From the NCBI RefSeq assembly GCF_900172215.1, contig NZ_FWFP01000002.1, forward strand, positions 248,001 through 312,000: DNA of 64,000 bases, written 5' to 3'. The stretch comes from Ruegeria meonggei. GTDB taxonomy: Bacteria; Pseudomonadota; Alphaproteobacteria; Rhodobacterales; Rhodobacteraceae. The translations under genes were made by a program, and so were the position numbers. How positions within the stretch are numbered: position 1 is the stretch's first letter; each line of letters opens with the position of its first letter. A model generated the notes under the pieces. It saw only the letters and a program-made list of their open reading frames with translations, did no database searches and was not told the DNA's origin. Positions 44,582 through 53,731 of the stretch are shown one piece after another.

Positions 44582-44606
44582 GCGCGCCCCACACATTCGA
44601 TAAAGC

Positions 44607-44636
44607 AAAACCCCCGGTCGATGGCCGGGGGTTTTT
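44607..44636. terminator. Bidirectional terminator after carB
   Basis: CCCCCGG and CCGGGGG form a perfect 7-bp stem with a 7-base loop, flanked by AAAA on the left and TTTTT on the right, so it works in both directions for carB and the convergent RND permease gene. Confidence 0.92.
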
Positions 44637-44639
44637 CAT

Positions 44640-47600
44640 TTAAACAATGGCTTGCGGGTGCGCGTGCTTTCGCCTCTCTTCCCGCTGGAAGAACACCATG
44701 TAGAACACCGGCGCAGCCACCATCGTCAGGATCGTGGCAAAGGCCAGACCGCCCATAATGGTCACCGCCATCGATCTAAAAAACGCATCCGTCAGCAAAG
44801 GCGCCATCCCCAGAATGGTGGTGATCGCCGCCAGCATGACCGGCCGCAGACGCGAGACCGAGGCCTCGATAATCGCCTCGTGCAAGCCTTTGCCGGAATC
44901 GCGGACCAGATCGATTTCCTCGACCAGGACGATGCCGTTTTTGATCAGCATCCCCGACAGGCTGAGCAAACCCAGCAGCGCCGTGAAGGTGAACGGCAGG
45001 CCTGTGCCCAACAAACCGATCACGACACCGTTCACCGACATCGGCACCAGCAACCAGATGATGATCGGTTGGCGTATTGCGTTAAAGATCAGCACTGATA
45101 TCAGCACCATGATCAACAGGCTCAGCGGCAGCTGGCGCCCCAGACTTTCATTGGCCTCGCCTGCATTTTCGAACTCACCGCCCCACTCCATACGATAACC
45201 TGCGGGCAGGTCCATTTCTTCGATGGCCTGACGCACCTCGGAATGGACTTGCGCTGCGGTCATGTCCGGCGGGATGTCGGCCCCGACTGTGATGGTCAGC
45301 ACGCGGTCACGGCGATGAACCAGCGTATTCAGCGCCTTGTATTCGAACCCATCGACCATCTGCTCAATGGGAACGAACCTCTCTGACTGGTCCGAATAGA
45401 CCACCTGATCCACAATCGAGTAGGCCCCGTCTGCCGGGCGTCGCAGAATGATCGGGATCAGACGATCACGTTCGCGGAACACACCGCCGGTAATTCCATC
45501 GGTTGAGAATTGCAGCGTGGCCGCAATGTCTTCGCGGGTGACGCCAGCAGTCTGGGCACGTTCGGTTGCATAGATCGGTTGAACCGCCAGTTCCTGTTCG
45601 CGCCAGTCGTGATAGACGTTCAGCGCGTTGGGTGAAGCGGCGCGCATTTTCAACACGGCCTCGTCCGCCAACTGACGCAGAACCGCAGGGTCACTGCCCG
45701 AGAACCGCGCCTGGATCGGATCCCCGCCGCCGGGGCCAAAGATCAAGCGCTTTGTGCGGAACGTTCCCTCGGGGAACTGCGCTGATCCAAATGCGTCCAG
45801 GTCCGCCTGCAGTGCTGGAATATCGTCCAGAGTTTCCGTGCGAATGATCATGTGACCATAGCTGGGGTTTGGTTTTTCTGCCTCATAGGTCAGCAGGAAC
45901 CGGGTTGCGCCCTGCCCGACAAAAGTAGTCACCGAGACGACGTCCTCACGCTTGGCCAGCCAATCTTCGAACACCGTCATATCGGCAGCGGTGCGGGCGA
46001 TGGGTGTGCCTTGTGGCAGATTGTAGTGTGCAAAAAACAGCGGCGTGTTCGAGTCAGGGAAGAACTGCTGTTTGACCAGCGCAAACCCGGCGAAACAAAC
46101 AACTGTCACACTCACAAGCGCGGCGATCACCAGCCAGCGAAAGCGTAAGGCCCAGCGCAGAATATGACCGTAAACACGGAACATGACCCCTCCATAGGCA
46201 TCCACTGCGCCTTCTTTGCCCTGCTGAAAAAAGTAGTGCCCCAGCATCGGTGTCACCGTCAAAGCCAGAACCCAGCTCAGCAACAGCGAGATCCCGATCA
46301 CCGCAAACAAAGAGAACATGAACTCACCCGTTGCATCCGGGCTAAGGCCGATGCCAGCAAAGGCCATGATCCCGATGACCGTAGCCCCCAGCAATGGGAT
46401 TTGCGTCTTTGATGCAGCCTCGTCAGCTGCATCGCGCGAATTCTTACCGCGCAGCATTGCGATTTGCATGCCCTCGGCCACGACGATGGCATTGTCTACA
46501 AGCATACCCATGGCAATGATCAGGGCTCCTAGCGAAATCCGCTCCATCTCGATCGAGAAGATCGACATGAACAACAGCGTTCCCACTACGGTCAGCAACA
46601 GGGTCGAACCCACGACCACAGCCGCGCGCCATCCCATGAAAACCGCCAGCACGGCCACCACGATGGCGACCGACATCGCAAGGTTCACCAGAAAGTCGTT
46701 CGAGGCCTGCTCGACCACCACATGCTGTTGATAGATAGGAAGGATCTCGACTCCGAACGGGATTTGTGGGTCCAGTTCGGCGAATTTTTCATCAGCGCGT
46801 TTGCCGACCTCGACGATGTTTTCACTCGACAGCCCCGCGACCCCCAGTGTGAACGCTTCGCTGCCGTTAAAGCGGATCATGACCTCGGGGTCGGTCTGGC
46901 GGCCCCGATACACATTCGACATGTCGAACAAGTTGATAACCTGCCCCTGCGATCCGACGGATAGGCCGGCAATCGCGGAAACAGTGTCAGACCCTTCGGC
47001 CGTCAGAATCGTTGTGCGGCCATCGTCTGACCGGACAGACCCCGATGCATTGACGGAATCTGCGTTGGCAATCGCCTCGTTGATAGCTTGCAGGGGGACG
47101 TTCTGGTTTACGGAAATAGCCAAATCGGGCTCAACAAAGATTGCCTCGTTCGGCAGGCCCTGAACCTCAACATCCGCGACACCGTCTACCGTCAGCAACT
47201 CGCGCCGCAGGAACGTGGACAATTCGTGTTTTTCGGCGTCCGAAAATCCATTCGCAGTCACCGCGTAAAACAGCCCGAACACATCGCCAAACCCGTCATT
47301 GACAAAAGGCTGCTCGGCACCAGACGGCAAAGCTCGGGATGCATCACGCACTTTGGCGCGCAGTTTGGTCCAGATTTCGGGCAATTCAGTTCCATCATAG
47401 GTGGATTTGATTTCAACCTCGATCAGCGAGAAACCGGGCTGATTGATCGAGGTGATCGTGTCGACTTCGCCCATCTGCTGAATGGCAGATTCCAGAGGCT
47501 CGGACACTTCAAGGGCCACCTGTTCCGCAGTGGCGCCGGGATATTGGGTGGCGATAACGGCGTTTTTGATGGTGAAGGCAGGATCTTCCAATCGGCCCAA

Positions 47601-47693
47601 CGACAGGAAACCCCAGATACCCCCAAACAGGGCAATCACGATGACCAGCCACGTGTAAATCGGCCGGTCGATAGAGGCGCGTGCGATGTTCAT
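44640..47693 (-). CDS. RND family efflux permease (HAE1 type)
   Basis: 1017-residue inner-membrane proton antiporter with the duplicated 6-TM plus periplasmic porter domain layout. N-terminal MNIARASIDRPIYTWLVIV is the first helix. TM4 contains LVDNAIVVAE, where AcrB has Asp-Asp; here the second acidic residue is Asn, as in several other HAE1 pumps. It pumps hydrophobic compounds out together with the adaptor encoded just upstream; an outer membrane channel gene is not in this window, so a shared TolC-type protein is likely. Last gene of the marR-adaptor-permease operon. Confidence 0.95.
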   Translation of the reverse strand: MNIARASIDRPIYTWLVIVIALFGGIWGFLSLGRLEDPAFTIKNAVIATQYPGATAEQVALEVSEPLESAIQQMGEVDTITSINQPGFSLIEVEIKSTYDGTELPEIWTKLRAKVRDASRALPSGAEQPFVNDGFGDVFGLFYAVTANGFSDAEKHELSTFLRRELLTVDGVADVEVQGLPNEAIFVEPDLAISVNQNVPLQAINEAIANADSVNASGSVRSDDGRTTILTAEGSDTVSAIAGLSVGSQGQVINLFDMSNVYRGRQTDPEVMIRFNGSEAFTLGVAGLSSENIVEVGKRADEKFAELDPQIPFGVEILPIYQQHVVVEQASNDFLVNLAMSVAIVVAVLAVFMGWRAAVVVGSTLLLTVVGTLLFMSIFSIEMERISLGALIIAMGMLVDNAIVVAEGMQIAMLRGKNSRDAADEAASKTQIPLLGATVIGIMAFAGIGLSPDATGEFMFSLFAVIGISLLLSWVLALTVTPMLGHYFFQQGKEGAVDAYGGVMFRVYGHILRWALRFRWLVIAALVSVTVVCFAGFALVKQQFFPDSNTPLFFAHYNLPQGTPIARTAADMTVFEDWLAKREDVVSVTTFVGQGATRFLLTYEAEKPNPSYGHMIIRTETLDDIPALQADLDAFGSAQFPEGTFRTKRLIFGPGGGDPIQARFSGSDPAVLRQLADEAVLKMRAASPNALNVYHDWREQELAVQPIYATERAQTAGVTREDIAATLQFSTDGITGGVFRERDRLIPIILRRPADGAYSIVDQVVYSDQSERFVPIEQMVDGFEYKALNTLVHRRDRVLTITVGADIPPDMTAAQVHSEVRQAIEEMDLPAGYRMEWGGEFENAGEANESLGRQLPLSLLIMVLISVLIFNAIRQPIIIWLLVPMSVNGVVIGLLGTGLPFTFTALLGLLSLSGMLIKNGIVLVEEIDLVRDSGKGLHEAIIEASVSRLRPVMLAAITTILGMAPLLTDAFFRSMAVTIMGGLAFATILTMVAAPVFYMVFFQREERRKHAHPQAIV

Positions 47694-47704
47694 CTGTCAG
47701 CCCC

Positions 47705-48742
47705 TCAGTTCGCAAAACCGACAAAGCGGCTGACCGTCTGACCGTCGGTCAATGCAGCCCCACCGGCTACCACGATCTCATCCCCGTCCGACAAGCCGCT
47801 GAGCATGCGCACGTCACCGGTTTGGGTCGGCTCAATCGTGACCGGGACCCGGCGCACGGTGCCTTCGTCTGCCCCAGCCGGCGAAAACACCATGACGCCG
47901 ATTTCGCCTTCGGCATCTGCAACAATGGCGGTGTTTGGGATGACGATGCCGGTCTGGTTGTCCTGCACTTGAACATTGACCGTCACTGAGGACCCCGGCA
48001 GGATTTGCAACCCCTCGGGCGGGGTCAGTCCGAACTGAATGCGGAATGTCTGGCCAACACTTGAGGATTCGGCGTCGAATTCGCGTATTTGCAGCGGGAA
48101 AACCTCGTCACTGACCGGGAACTTGGCCGTGACTTCAATGTCACTCTGCCCACCCGACCGCTGAAACAGAATCTCAGGCACATCAACTTCTATCCGCAAT
48201 TCTGACATGTCGTGGATTCGCACAATGGGCGTTCCGGAGGCAACAGTTGTGAACGCCTCGACCGAGCGGCTGGAGACCAACGCATCAAACGGCGCGGTCA
48301 ACGTGGCCTGCTCAAGATCGTATTCGGCATCACGCACGGCAATCTGAGCCAGCTGCGCGGCGGTTTCCGCGTCATCCACAGCCACCTGACTTGCGGTCGT
48401 GCCACGTAGGCGTGACAGTCGGGCCAGCGTCCGGTCGGCCTGTTCCTTTTGCAGAATGGCCCGGTCATGGCGCCGCTGGAACGGCTCAAGGTCCAGTTCG
48501 GCAATCAGCTCATCCTTGGGGATCACAAAGCCTTCGGTCACAGGCATATCAACGATTTGACCGGCCACCTGAAAGGCCAGGTCAACCGTCTGACGTGCCG
48601 CTACCCGGCCAAAGAACTGGCGCGAAAACCCTGGTGTAGTCTCCTGCACCACAATCAGTTTCACCGGTTTGATAGCCTCTTCAGCCACAGCAGACGTTGC
48701 AAATACGGTCAGAGCGACGCTCAGAACAGAGAAGATTTTCAT
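47705..48742 (-). CDS. RND efflux periplasmic adaptor subunit
   Basis: 345 residues with a signal peptide (MKIFSVLSVALTVFATSAVA), then a lipoyl/barrel-sandwich domain (VDLAFQVAGQIVDMPV) interrupted by a short alpha-hairpin, a beta-barrel domain and a membrane-proximal domain with a conserved DGQTV end. It links the permease to an outer membrane channel. It lies 11 bp upstream of the permease gene and overlaps marR by 4 bp. Confidence 0.92.
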   Translation of the reverse strand: MKIFSVLSVALTVFATSAVAEEAIKPVKLIVVQETTPGFSRQFFGRVAARQTVDLAFQVAGQIVDMPVTEGFVIPKDELIAELDLEPFQRRHDRAILQKEQADRTLARLSRLRGTTASQVAVDDAETAAQLAQIAVRDAEYDLEQATLTAPFDALVSSRSVEAFTTVASGTPIVRIHDMSELRIEVDVPEILFQRSGGQSDIEVTAKFPVSDEVFPLQIREFDAESSSVGQTFRIQFGLTPPEGLQILPGSSVTVNVQVQDNQTGIVIPNTAIVADAEGEIGVMVFSPAGADEGTVRRVPVTIEPTQTGDVRMLSGLSDGDEIVVAGGAALTDGQTVSRFVGFAN

Positions 48743-49206
48743 TTCTTCAATCCCTCGGGAATTCCCGTTTTCATTATGTTTTCCCGGATTTTCCGGGCCA
48801 GTCGTGCGAACTCAGCAGTCTCGGCGGGGGTCAGCCCCGAGGCGCGTTGAAACAGGGCCCCCGCCTCTGTCACCAGCATTTGGCGCATCTCAAGGCCTTT
48901 CTCGGTCAGAACCAACAACCAGGCACGCCGATCCTCGGGGTCGCTTTGACGGGTCAGATACCCCGCCTTTTCCAGCGCATCTGCGGTTGAGGTGATCGTA
49001 GACGGAACCGTCAGCATATCTGACGCCAGAACACCCATGCGCTTGGGCTGATCCAGCTTGATAAGCATGTGGCATTCCTGATGGGTCAATTCCATTTCAA
49101 TGCAGCCAAAGCTTTCTTCCAGCTTCCAGTACAAAGCATACACCCCCATCATCGCCTGCATTTCCGGGCTGAGGCGCTCAATCAGTGCGCTGTCATCATG
49201 TGTCAT
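48739..49206 (-). CDS. MarR family transcriptional regulator
   Basis: 155-residue winged-helix repressor. The helix-turn-helix and wing are visible (RMGVLASDMLTVPSTITSTA and TRQSDPEDRRAWLLVLTEKG, with the Asp-Arg wing motif). It starts the efflux operon and most likely represses it, with release by ligands that the pump exports. ATG 49206 is used because AGGGA is upstream and because an earlier in-frame start gives residues unlike the family. Candidate operators lie 47-66 bp upstream of its start codon. Confidence 0.9.
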   Translation of the reverse strand: MTHDDSALIERLSPEMQAMMGVYALYWKLEESFGCIEMELTHQECHMLIKLDQPKRMGVLASDMLTVPSTITSTADALEKAGYLTRQSDPEDRRAWLLVLTEKGLEMRQMLVTEAGALFQRASGLTPAETAEFARLARKIRENIMKTGIPEGLKK

Positions 49207-49252
49207 GGACCGAATCCCTGTGAGATCGTGACCTCGCATATACTTCGAAAAA

Positions 49253-49272
49253 TGAACTATTCAAGAATTGAA
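49253..49272. promoter_or_regulatory. Candidate MarR operator
   Basis: Two overlapping palindromes, TGAACTATTCA (49253-49263) and TTCAAGAATTGAA (49260-49272), sit between marR and the divergent KAS III gene, near where the marR promoter should be. Such AT-rich dyads of TTCAA/TTGAA half-sites fit MarR-type operators. Unverified. Confidence 0.5.
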
Positions 49273-49374
49273 GCTGATTTATTGTGAAGTTTGATCTTCC
49301 CTCGGGTCAATATCACTTGAACAAACCCGTCTGTGTCTGCATTTTGGGCAAATCCGAAAAACTCAGGTCAAATC

Positions 49375-50499
49375 ATGTATACGCCAGCCATCACCGGTAC
49401 CGGTGTTTTCACGCCAGAAAGCGTCATCACCAATGCTGAACTTGTTGCAGCGTTCAACGCTTATGCCGACAAGGTCAATGCTCAGAACGCTGATGCCATC
49501 GCCGCAGGTGAGACGGAACCGATGCAGCATTCCTCGGAAGAGTTCATCGTCAAGGCCTCGGGGATTGAAAACCGGTATGTGATGGACAAGACCGGCGTGC
49601 TGGACCCGGATGTGATGCACCCCTCGCTGCGTCAGCGCAACGATGACGAGCCGGGTATTATGACCGAGATGGCCGTGGACGCCTGCAAAAAGGCGTTGGA
49701 ACAGGCGGGACGCCGCGCCGAGGATGTTGATCTGGTGATCTGCGCCGCCTCGAACCACGAACGCGCCTATCCCGCGGTCGCAATCGAGATCCAGCAAGCC
49801 TTGGGCATTGACGGATTTGGGTTCGACATGAACGTCGCCTGTTCGTCAGCCACTTTCGGCATTCAGGCGGCGGCGGACATGGTCCGCTCGGGTTCGGTCC
49901 GCTCTGCGCTTGTGGTCAATCCCGAGATATGTTCCGGCCATCTGGAATGGCGGGACCGCGATTGTCATTTCATTTTCGGGGACGTGGCCACCGCAACATT
50001 GATTGAACGGATCGAATACGCCAGCGGCCCGCATTTCGAGATTCTCTCGACCCGCTGCGCCACGTCCTTTTCCAACAACATCCGCAATAACAATGGCTTC
50101 CTGCGTCGTTCACGCCCCGATGGGGTGGTTGACCGGCGCGACATGCAGTTCATGCAGAACGGTCGCAAGGTGTTCAAGGAAGTGCTGCCCATGGTCAGCA
50201 AACACATCTCGGATCACATGGACGCCGAAGGGGTGACAAGTGACGACCTAAAGCGTCTGTGGCTGCATCAGGCCAACAAGGCGATGAATGATTTCATCGG
50301 CAAAAAAGTTCTGGGCCGCGAGCCGGAAGCAGGCGAGCAGCCCAACATTCTGCAGGACTACGCCAATACATCCTCGGCCGGATCGATCATTGCCTTTTCC
50401 AAGTATTCCAATGATCTGACGGACGGAGATGTCGGTTTGATCTGTTCGTTCGGCGCAGGCTATTCAGTTGGGTCGGTAATTGTGAAGCGGCACGGGTAA
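49375..50499 (+). CDS. beta-ketoacyl-ACP synthase III family protein
   Basis: 374 residues with the thiolase fold and the Cys-His-Asn triad of KAS III: Cys in NVACSSATFG, His in LHQANKAMND and Asn in DYANTSSAGS. It is longer than E. coli FabH (317), with an N-terminal extension (VTNAELVAAFNAYADKVNAQ) and central insertions typical of a second FabH-like group. Such proteins condense an acyl-CoA starter with malonyl-ACP; the starter here is unknown. ATG 49375 begins MYTPAITGTG. Divergent from the marR operon, so the intervening 168 bp may control both. Confidence 0.88.
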   Translation: MYTPAITGTGVFTPESVITNAELVAAFNAYADKVNAQNADAIAAGETEPMQHSSEEFIVKASGIENRYVMDKTGVLDPDVMHPSLRQRNDDEPGIMTEMAVDACKKALEQAGRRAEDVDLVICAASNHERAYPAVAIEIQQALGIDGFGFDMNVACSSATFGIQAAADMVRSGSVRSALVVNPEICSGHLEWRDRDCHFIFGDVATATLIERIEYASGPHFEILSTRCATSFSNNIRNNNGFLRRSRPDGVVDRRDMQFMQNGRKVFKEVLPMVSKHISDHMDAEGVTSDDLKRLWLHQANKAMNDFIGKKVLGREPEAGEQPNILQDYANTSSAGSIIAFSKYSNDLTDGDVGLICSFGAGYSVGSVIVKRHG

Positions 50500-50551
50500 G
50501 CGCCGGGCGCTGTCCAGGCTTTACCCACCTTCGACGGGTCAGAGTGGTTTG

Positions 50552-51178
50552 TTAGTAAGGGCAATGCTTTAGAGAAGGGGCAAACGCCTCATAAATCTTT
50601 TCCTTTTGCGCGTCGGTTGGCTCTAAAGCCTCCCGAAATCCCGACTTGGCCTTGGTTTTAATTCCACTGTAGGGAAACCCGAGTTTAGCCGATATTTCAG
50701 TAAGTTCGTCATGAAGGGATTCGTATCTGACGATACGATCGACGATAAGCTGGCCATCCGCATCCACGTATTTTTCCACATCCATCGGGAACCCACCTCG
50801 TTCCACATATGCGTCCCAGGTCAACTCACTGTTCCCCTCACCATGATAGGGGCTGTTTTTGAGCATTGAGTAATGGCTGATGCACTTGCTCACAGGTTCG
50901 CGTTCCACACAAAACTTGAAGTACGAGTTGAAAATTTCCTCGCCGATGATGTCCCGTACGAGGCTGGCACTCATATGGTTGCGAAACTCAGACGGCCCTT
51001 GCAGATCCGATGCGGGACCAAGGTCATAGTTCCTTGGCTCATGACCAGAAACCGGGGGGCGAATAGGCGTAACAACATCTCGTTTGCCCATGAATTTACT
51101 CAGGTCCACTTCGGTTGAAGTCCCCGCCGTCTTTGCCGTCTTGATAAAAATGAACTGATACTTATGGCTCAGTAGCAT
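50552..51178 (-). CDS. Sulfotransferase family protein
   Basis: 208 residues. The N-terminal YQFIFIKTAKTAGTST is a PAPS 5'-phosphosulfate-binding loop of the Sulfotransfer_2-type fold, and VEREPVSKCISHY resembles the 3'-phosphate-binding segment. It would transfer sulfate to a carbohydrate or other cell-surface acceptor. No neighbouring glycosyltransferases or PAPS genes are present. The DNA is visibly more AT-rich than its neighbours, suggesting recent acquisition. The start has AGGAG 12 bases upstream, a rather long spacing. Confidence 0.8.
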   Translation of the reverse strand: MLLSHKYQFIFIKTAKTAGTSTEVDLSKFMGKRDVVTPIRPPVSGHEPRNYDLGPASDLQGPSEFRNHMSASLVRDIIGEEIFNSYFKFCVEREPVSKCISHYSMLKNSPYHGEGNSELTWDAYVERGGFPMDVEKYVDADGQLIVDRIVRYESLHDELTEISAKLGFPYSGIKTKAKSGFREALEPTDAQKEKIYEAFAPSLKHCPY

Positions 51179-51387
51179 CTATTCGAATTCTCCTAAGTGA
51201 GTGCTTGCGATCGAAAGCGCTCAAGCCTCAGCCTTGTTCCACAGGTTTTCGGGACCGGCAAGAAATGCTGTTACGAGTCCACGCAATCAGCTTTCCCGGT
51301 GATTCCCGAATTTACGCTGTCCAATACATTGGGCGCCCTGCGGTTCACAATCGAATCCTTGGGTTTGCAAGCCAAATAACGTCAACC

Positions 51388-51849
51388 TTAGCTGACGCTT
51401 TCCTCTTCCAGATGCAGCTTCATCTCAATCAGAACCTGTTGCAGCAGGCTGGTTTCCCTCAGCAGACGCTTGGCTTCGTTCACGGTGATGATGCCGTCTT
51501 CGATCGCGGCCTGGTATTCAGTCATCAGCATGGCAAACCGCTGGCTCAGCGCGATGACGTCCGAATTTACCCCACCGGTGCGCGGGCTTTCAGTATTTCG
51601 GCCGTCGTAAGACAGCGTGATGTTTTTAAGGTCCGCCAGCGCCGAGGTGACATGAGGAAAGTTCGCCACCGCCTCAAGCCGCGCCACGGCATCGACGGGC
51701 ATGAACCGGTCCGTGTGTTCGGTGTTGTCTGAATAATACCGGCCCAGTGTCGCCTTGGACTTGCCAGTGATTTCGCACGCGGATTCGATTCCGACATCCT
51801 TAACCAACGCTTCAGTGTGCTTTTTCAGATAGGCCCCGATATCTGCCAT
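51388..51849 (-). CDS. Small HTH-like protein of unknown function
   Basis: 153 residues. The segment IESACEITGKSKATLGRYYSD looks like a helix-turn-helix with a Lys-Ser-Lys-Ala-Thr recognition helix, similar in feel to phage CII/Cro-type regulators, and is followed by helices. ATG 51849 is chosen: GAAGGT lies upstream with spacing 6; an earlier in-frame start would add about 24 atypical residues. Not part of a recognisable prophage. I think this is a conserved Rhodobacterales protein but cannot name it. Confidence 0.62.
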   Translation of the reverse strand: MADIGAYLKKHTEALVKDVGIESACEITGKSKATLGRYYSDNTEHTDRFMPVDAVARLEAVANFPHVTSALADLKNITLSYDGRNTESPRTGGVNSDVIALSQRFAMLMTEYQAAIEDGIITVNEAKRLLRETSLLQQVLIEMKLHLEEESVS

Positions 51850-52205
51850 TTTTTTACCTTCTCTGCCGCCTGTACCCACAACATCTGCCTCTGTGGGGGA
51901 AAGGGAAATGAAAATTCCCATACTCGATTCATAATTGAAATGTCATATGTTGGCTATCCCTCAGATATGCAGGGGTTTTGTGAGTGAGTGGCGGCGGTTT
52001 ACGCCGGTAATGAGTGTTCGCGGGGAAGAATTGTAACCTCGTGTTGTTACGGCCGCACGTTGGCCGGCAACGTCACCGTTGTGGACGCGGAGGTTCCATC
52101 CCCATTGAGCCTACGCTCTGCCTCTGCAACCACAATGGTGACGTCGCTTCTTTTTTGATTTTTGGCATCTTGCCCGCAAGGAGAGGTCCATTTAGACCCG
52201 GGTAC
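51850..52205. other. Intergenic region (356 bp) between HTH-like gene and tdk
   Basis: Contains the divergent promoters of the HTH-like gene and tdk. Features: inverted repeat GGGAA-n7-TTCCC and a TTCA-taat-TGAA dyad near 51900-51945, which could be autoregulatory; GC-rich hairpin-forming repeats around CGGCC...GGCCG (near 52050-52066). An open frame upstream of tdk covers part of this, but without a good start site. Confidence 0.35.
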
Positions 52206-52784
52206 ATGGCAAAGCTCTATTTCAATTACTCTACTATGAATGCAGGCAAATCGACCGTATTGCTGCAGGCATCGCACAACTACCGCGAGCGTGGCATGGA
52301 CACTTACCTGATGACAGCGGCGCTAGACGGGCGTGCTGGCACGGGGAAAATCGCCTCTCGCATTGGTATCTCTGCCGACGCCGATACGTTCGGGCCTTCA
52401 GACGATGTGTTTGCGATGATCGAACAGCGCATGAACCAAATCCAGATCACTTGTGTCTTTATTGATGAGGCTCAGTTTCTGACCCAGGATCAGGTCTGGC
52501 AGCTGGCCCGTGCTGTGGACGATCTGCGCGTGCCAGTGTTGGCCTACGGGCTTAGAGTGGATTTTCAAGGGCATTTGTTTCCCGGCTCGGCGGCCCTGCT
52601 CGCCTTGGCAGATGAGATGCGCGAGGTGCGCACCATCTGCAGATGCGGGCGCAAGGCTACTATGGTGATTCGTCAGGACGAAAACGGCACAGCCATCACC
52701 GAGGGTGCGCAGGTGCAGATCGGCGGAAATGAGACTTACGTCTCGCTCTGCCGCAAACACTGGCGCGAGGCGGTTGGCCGCTAA
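52206..52784 (+). CDS. tdk: Thymidine kinase (type II)
   Basis: 192 residues. P-loop STMNAGKST near the N-terminus, Walker B-like FIDEAQFL, and a C-terminal zinc-binding segment with CRCGRKA and a further Cys in SLCRKHW. It phosphorylates thymidine to dTMP for salvage. ATG 52206 starts MAKLYFNYS, as in orthologues; longer readings in the same frame add residues without family similarity. Convergent with, and overlapping by 4 bp, the hydroxyacid dehydrogenase gene. Confidence 0.95.
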   Translation: MAKLYFNYSTMNAGKSTVLLQASHNYRERGMDTYLMTAALDGRAGTGKIASRIGISADADTFGPSDDVFAMIEQRMNQIQITCVFIDEAQFLTQDQVWQLARAVDDLRVPVLAYGLRVDFQGHLFPGSAALLALADEMREVRTICRCGRKATMVIRQDENGTAITEGAQVQIGGNETYVSLCRKHWREAVGR

Positions 52785-53731
52785 ACCGGGTTTGGCAACG
52801 GGCGACCAGCGACAAAGGCCGCCACATTGTCCAACGCCATATGCCCCATATCGGTGCGCACTTCTTCGGTCGCGGTGCCCAGATGCGGCAGCAGGGTCAC
52901 GTTGTCCATATCGCGCAAGGCCTGCGGTACGGCTGGTTCGAACTCGTACACATCCAGACCTGCGCCTGCGATCTGATGTGCCTGCAAGGCTGCTATCAGG
53001 GCTGTCTCATCCACGACTTCTCCCCGTGCGATATTGATCAGGATGGCCGAAGGGTTCATCGCCTCCAACACCTTTGCATTGATCAGGTGGCGTGTTTCGG
53101 CCCCGCCCGGCACAGCGAGGATCAGGAAATCTACCGCGGCGGCCAGTTCATTTAGCTCAGGGATATATTCTGCAGGAAAATCCACGTCCTTTGGGCTGCG
53201 TGATTGGTAAGCCACCTGCATCCCGAATCCAAAGTGACAGCGCCGCGCGATGGCCTGACCAATACGGCCCATGCCTACGATGCCAACACGCTTACCGGTG
53301 ACGTGATGGCCCAGCATCTGAGTTGGATGCCACCCCTGCCACGCGTCTGCGCGCACCAGCCGCTCACCTTCACCTGCGCGGCGGGCTGTCGTCAGCAGCA
53401 ACGTCATCGCGATATCTGCCGTGGCATCGGTGACGGCTCCGGGCGTATTAGAGACCGCAACGCCGGCAGCACGTGCCGCATCAACATCGATGTGATTAAA
53501 TCCCACCCCGAAATTTGCCAGTAGCTTGCAGCGCGGCGCGGGAATTTCGGCAAAGACCTGTGCCGAGAACAGATCTCCGAGGGTTGGCACCACGATATCG
53601 AACTCGGACAACGCACGCAGCATTTCACCCTGCGCCAGAGGCAGGGTGTTGTCACGAATTTCTACGTCAAACTCGGCTCGGGCGCGTACCTCGACGCTTT
53701 CAGTCATTGGTCGGGCGATCAGCAGGCGCAT
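52781..53731 (-). CDS. D-2-hydroxyacid dehydrogenase
   Basis: 316 residues. NAD(P)-binding VGIVGMGRIGQA, and the catalytic Arg-Glu-His set: Arg in NIARGEVVD, Glu in DVYEFEP, His in LPHLGTATEE. The family reduces glyoxylate, hydroxypyruvate or other 2-oxoacids; this copy resembles the glyoxylate/hydroxypyruvate reductase group but the substrate is not certain. If it acts on glyoxylate it could compete with the bhc pathway elsewhere in the window, but they are 38 kb apart. Stop of csaA and start of this gene overlap by one base. Confidence 0.87.
   Translation of the reverse strand: MRLLIARPMTESVEVRARAEFDVEIRDNTLPLAQGEMLRALSEFDIVVPTLGDLFSAQVFAEIPAPRCKLLANFGVGFNHIDVDAARAAGVAVSNTPGAVTDATADIAMTLLLTTARRAGEGERLVRADAWQGWHPTQMLGHHVTGKRVGIVGMGRIGQAIARRCHFGFGMQVAYQSRSPKDVDFPAEYIPELNELAAAVDFLILAVPGGAETRHLINAKVLEAMNPSAILINIARGEVVDETALIAALQAHQIAGAGLDVYEFEPAVPQALRDMDNVTLLPHLGTATEEVRTDMGHMALDNVAAFVAGRPLPNPV

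Noticed and set aside
51197..51379. Plus-strand open frames between the sulfotransferase and the HTH-like gene
   Set aside because: No ribosome-binding site, irregular composition and antisense or intergenic position; most likely chance.
52014..52205. N-terminal extension of tdk
   Set aside because: Residues lack similarity to thymidine kinase, and the family start MAKLYFNYS is at 52206.
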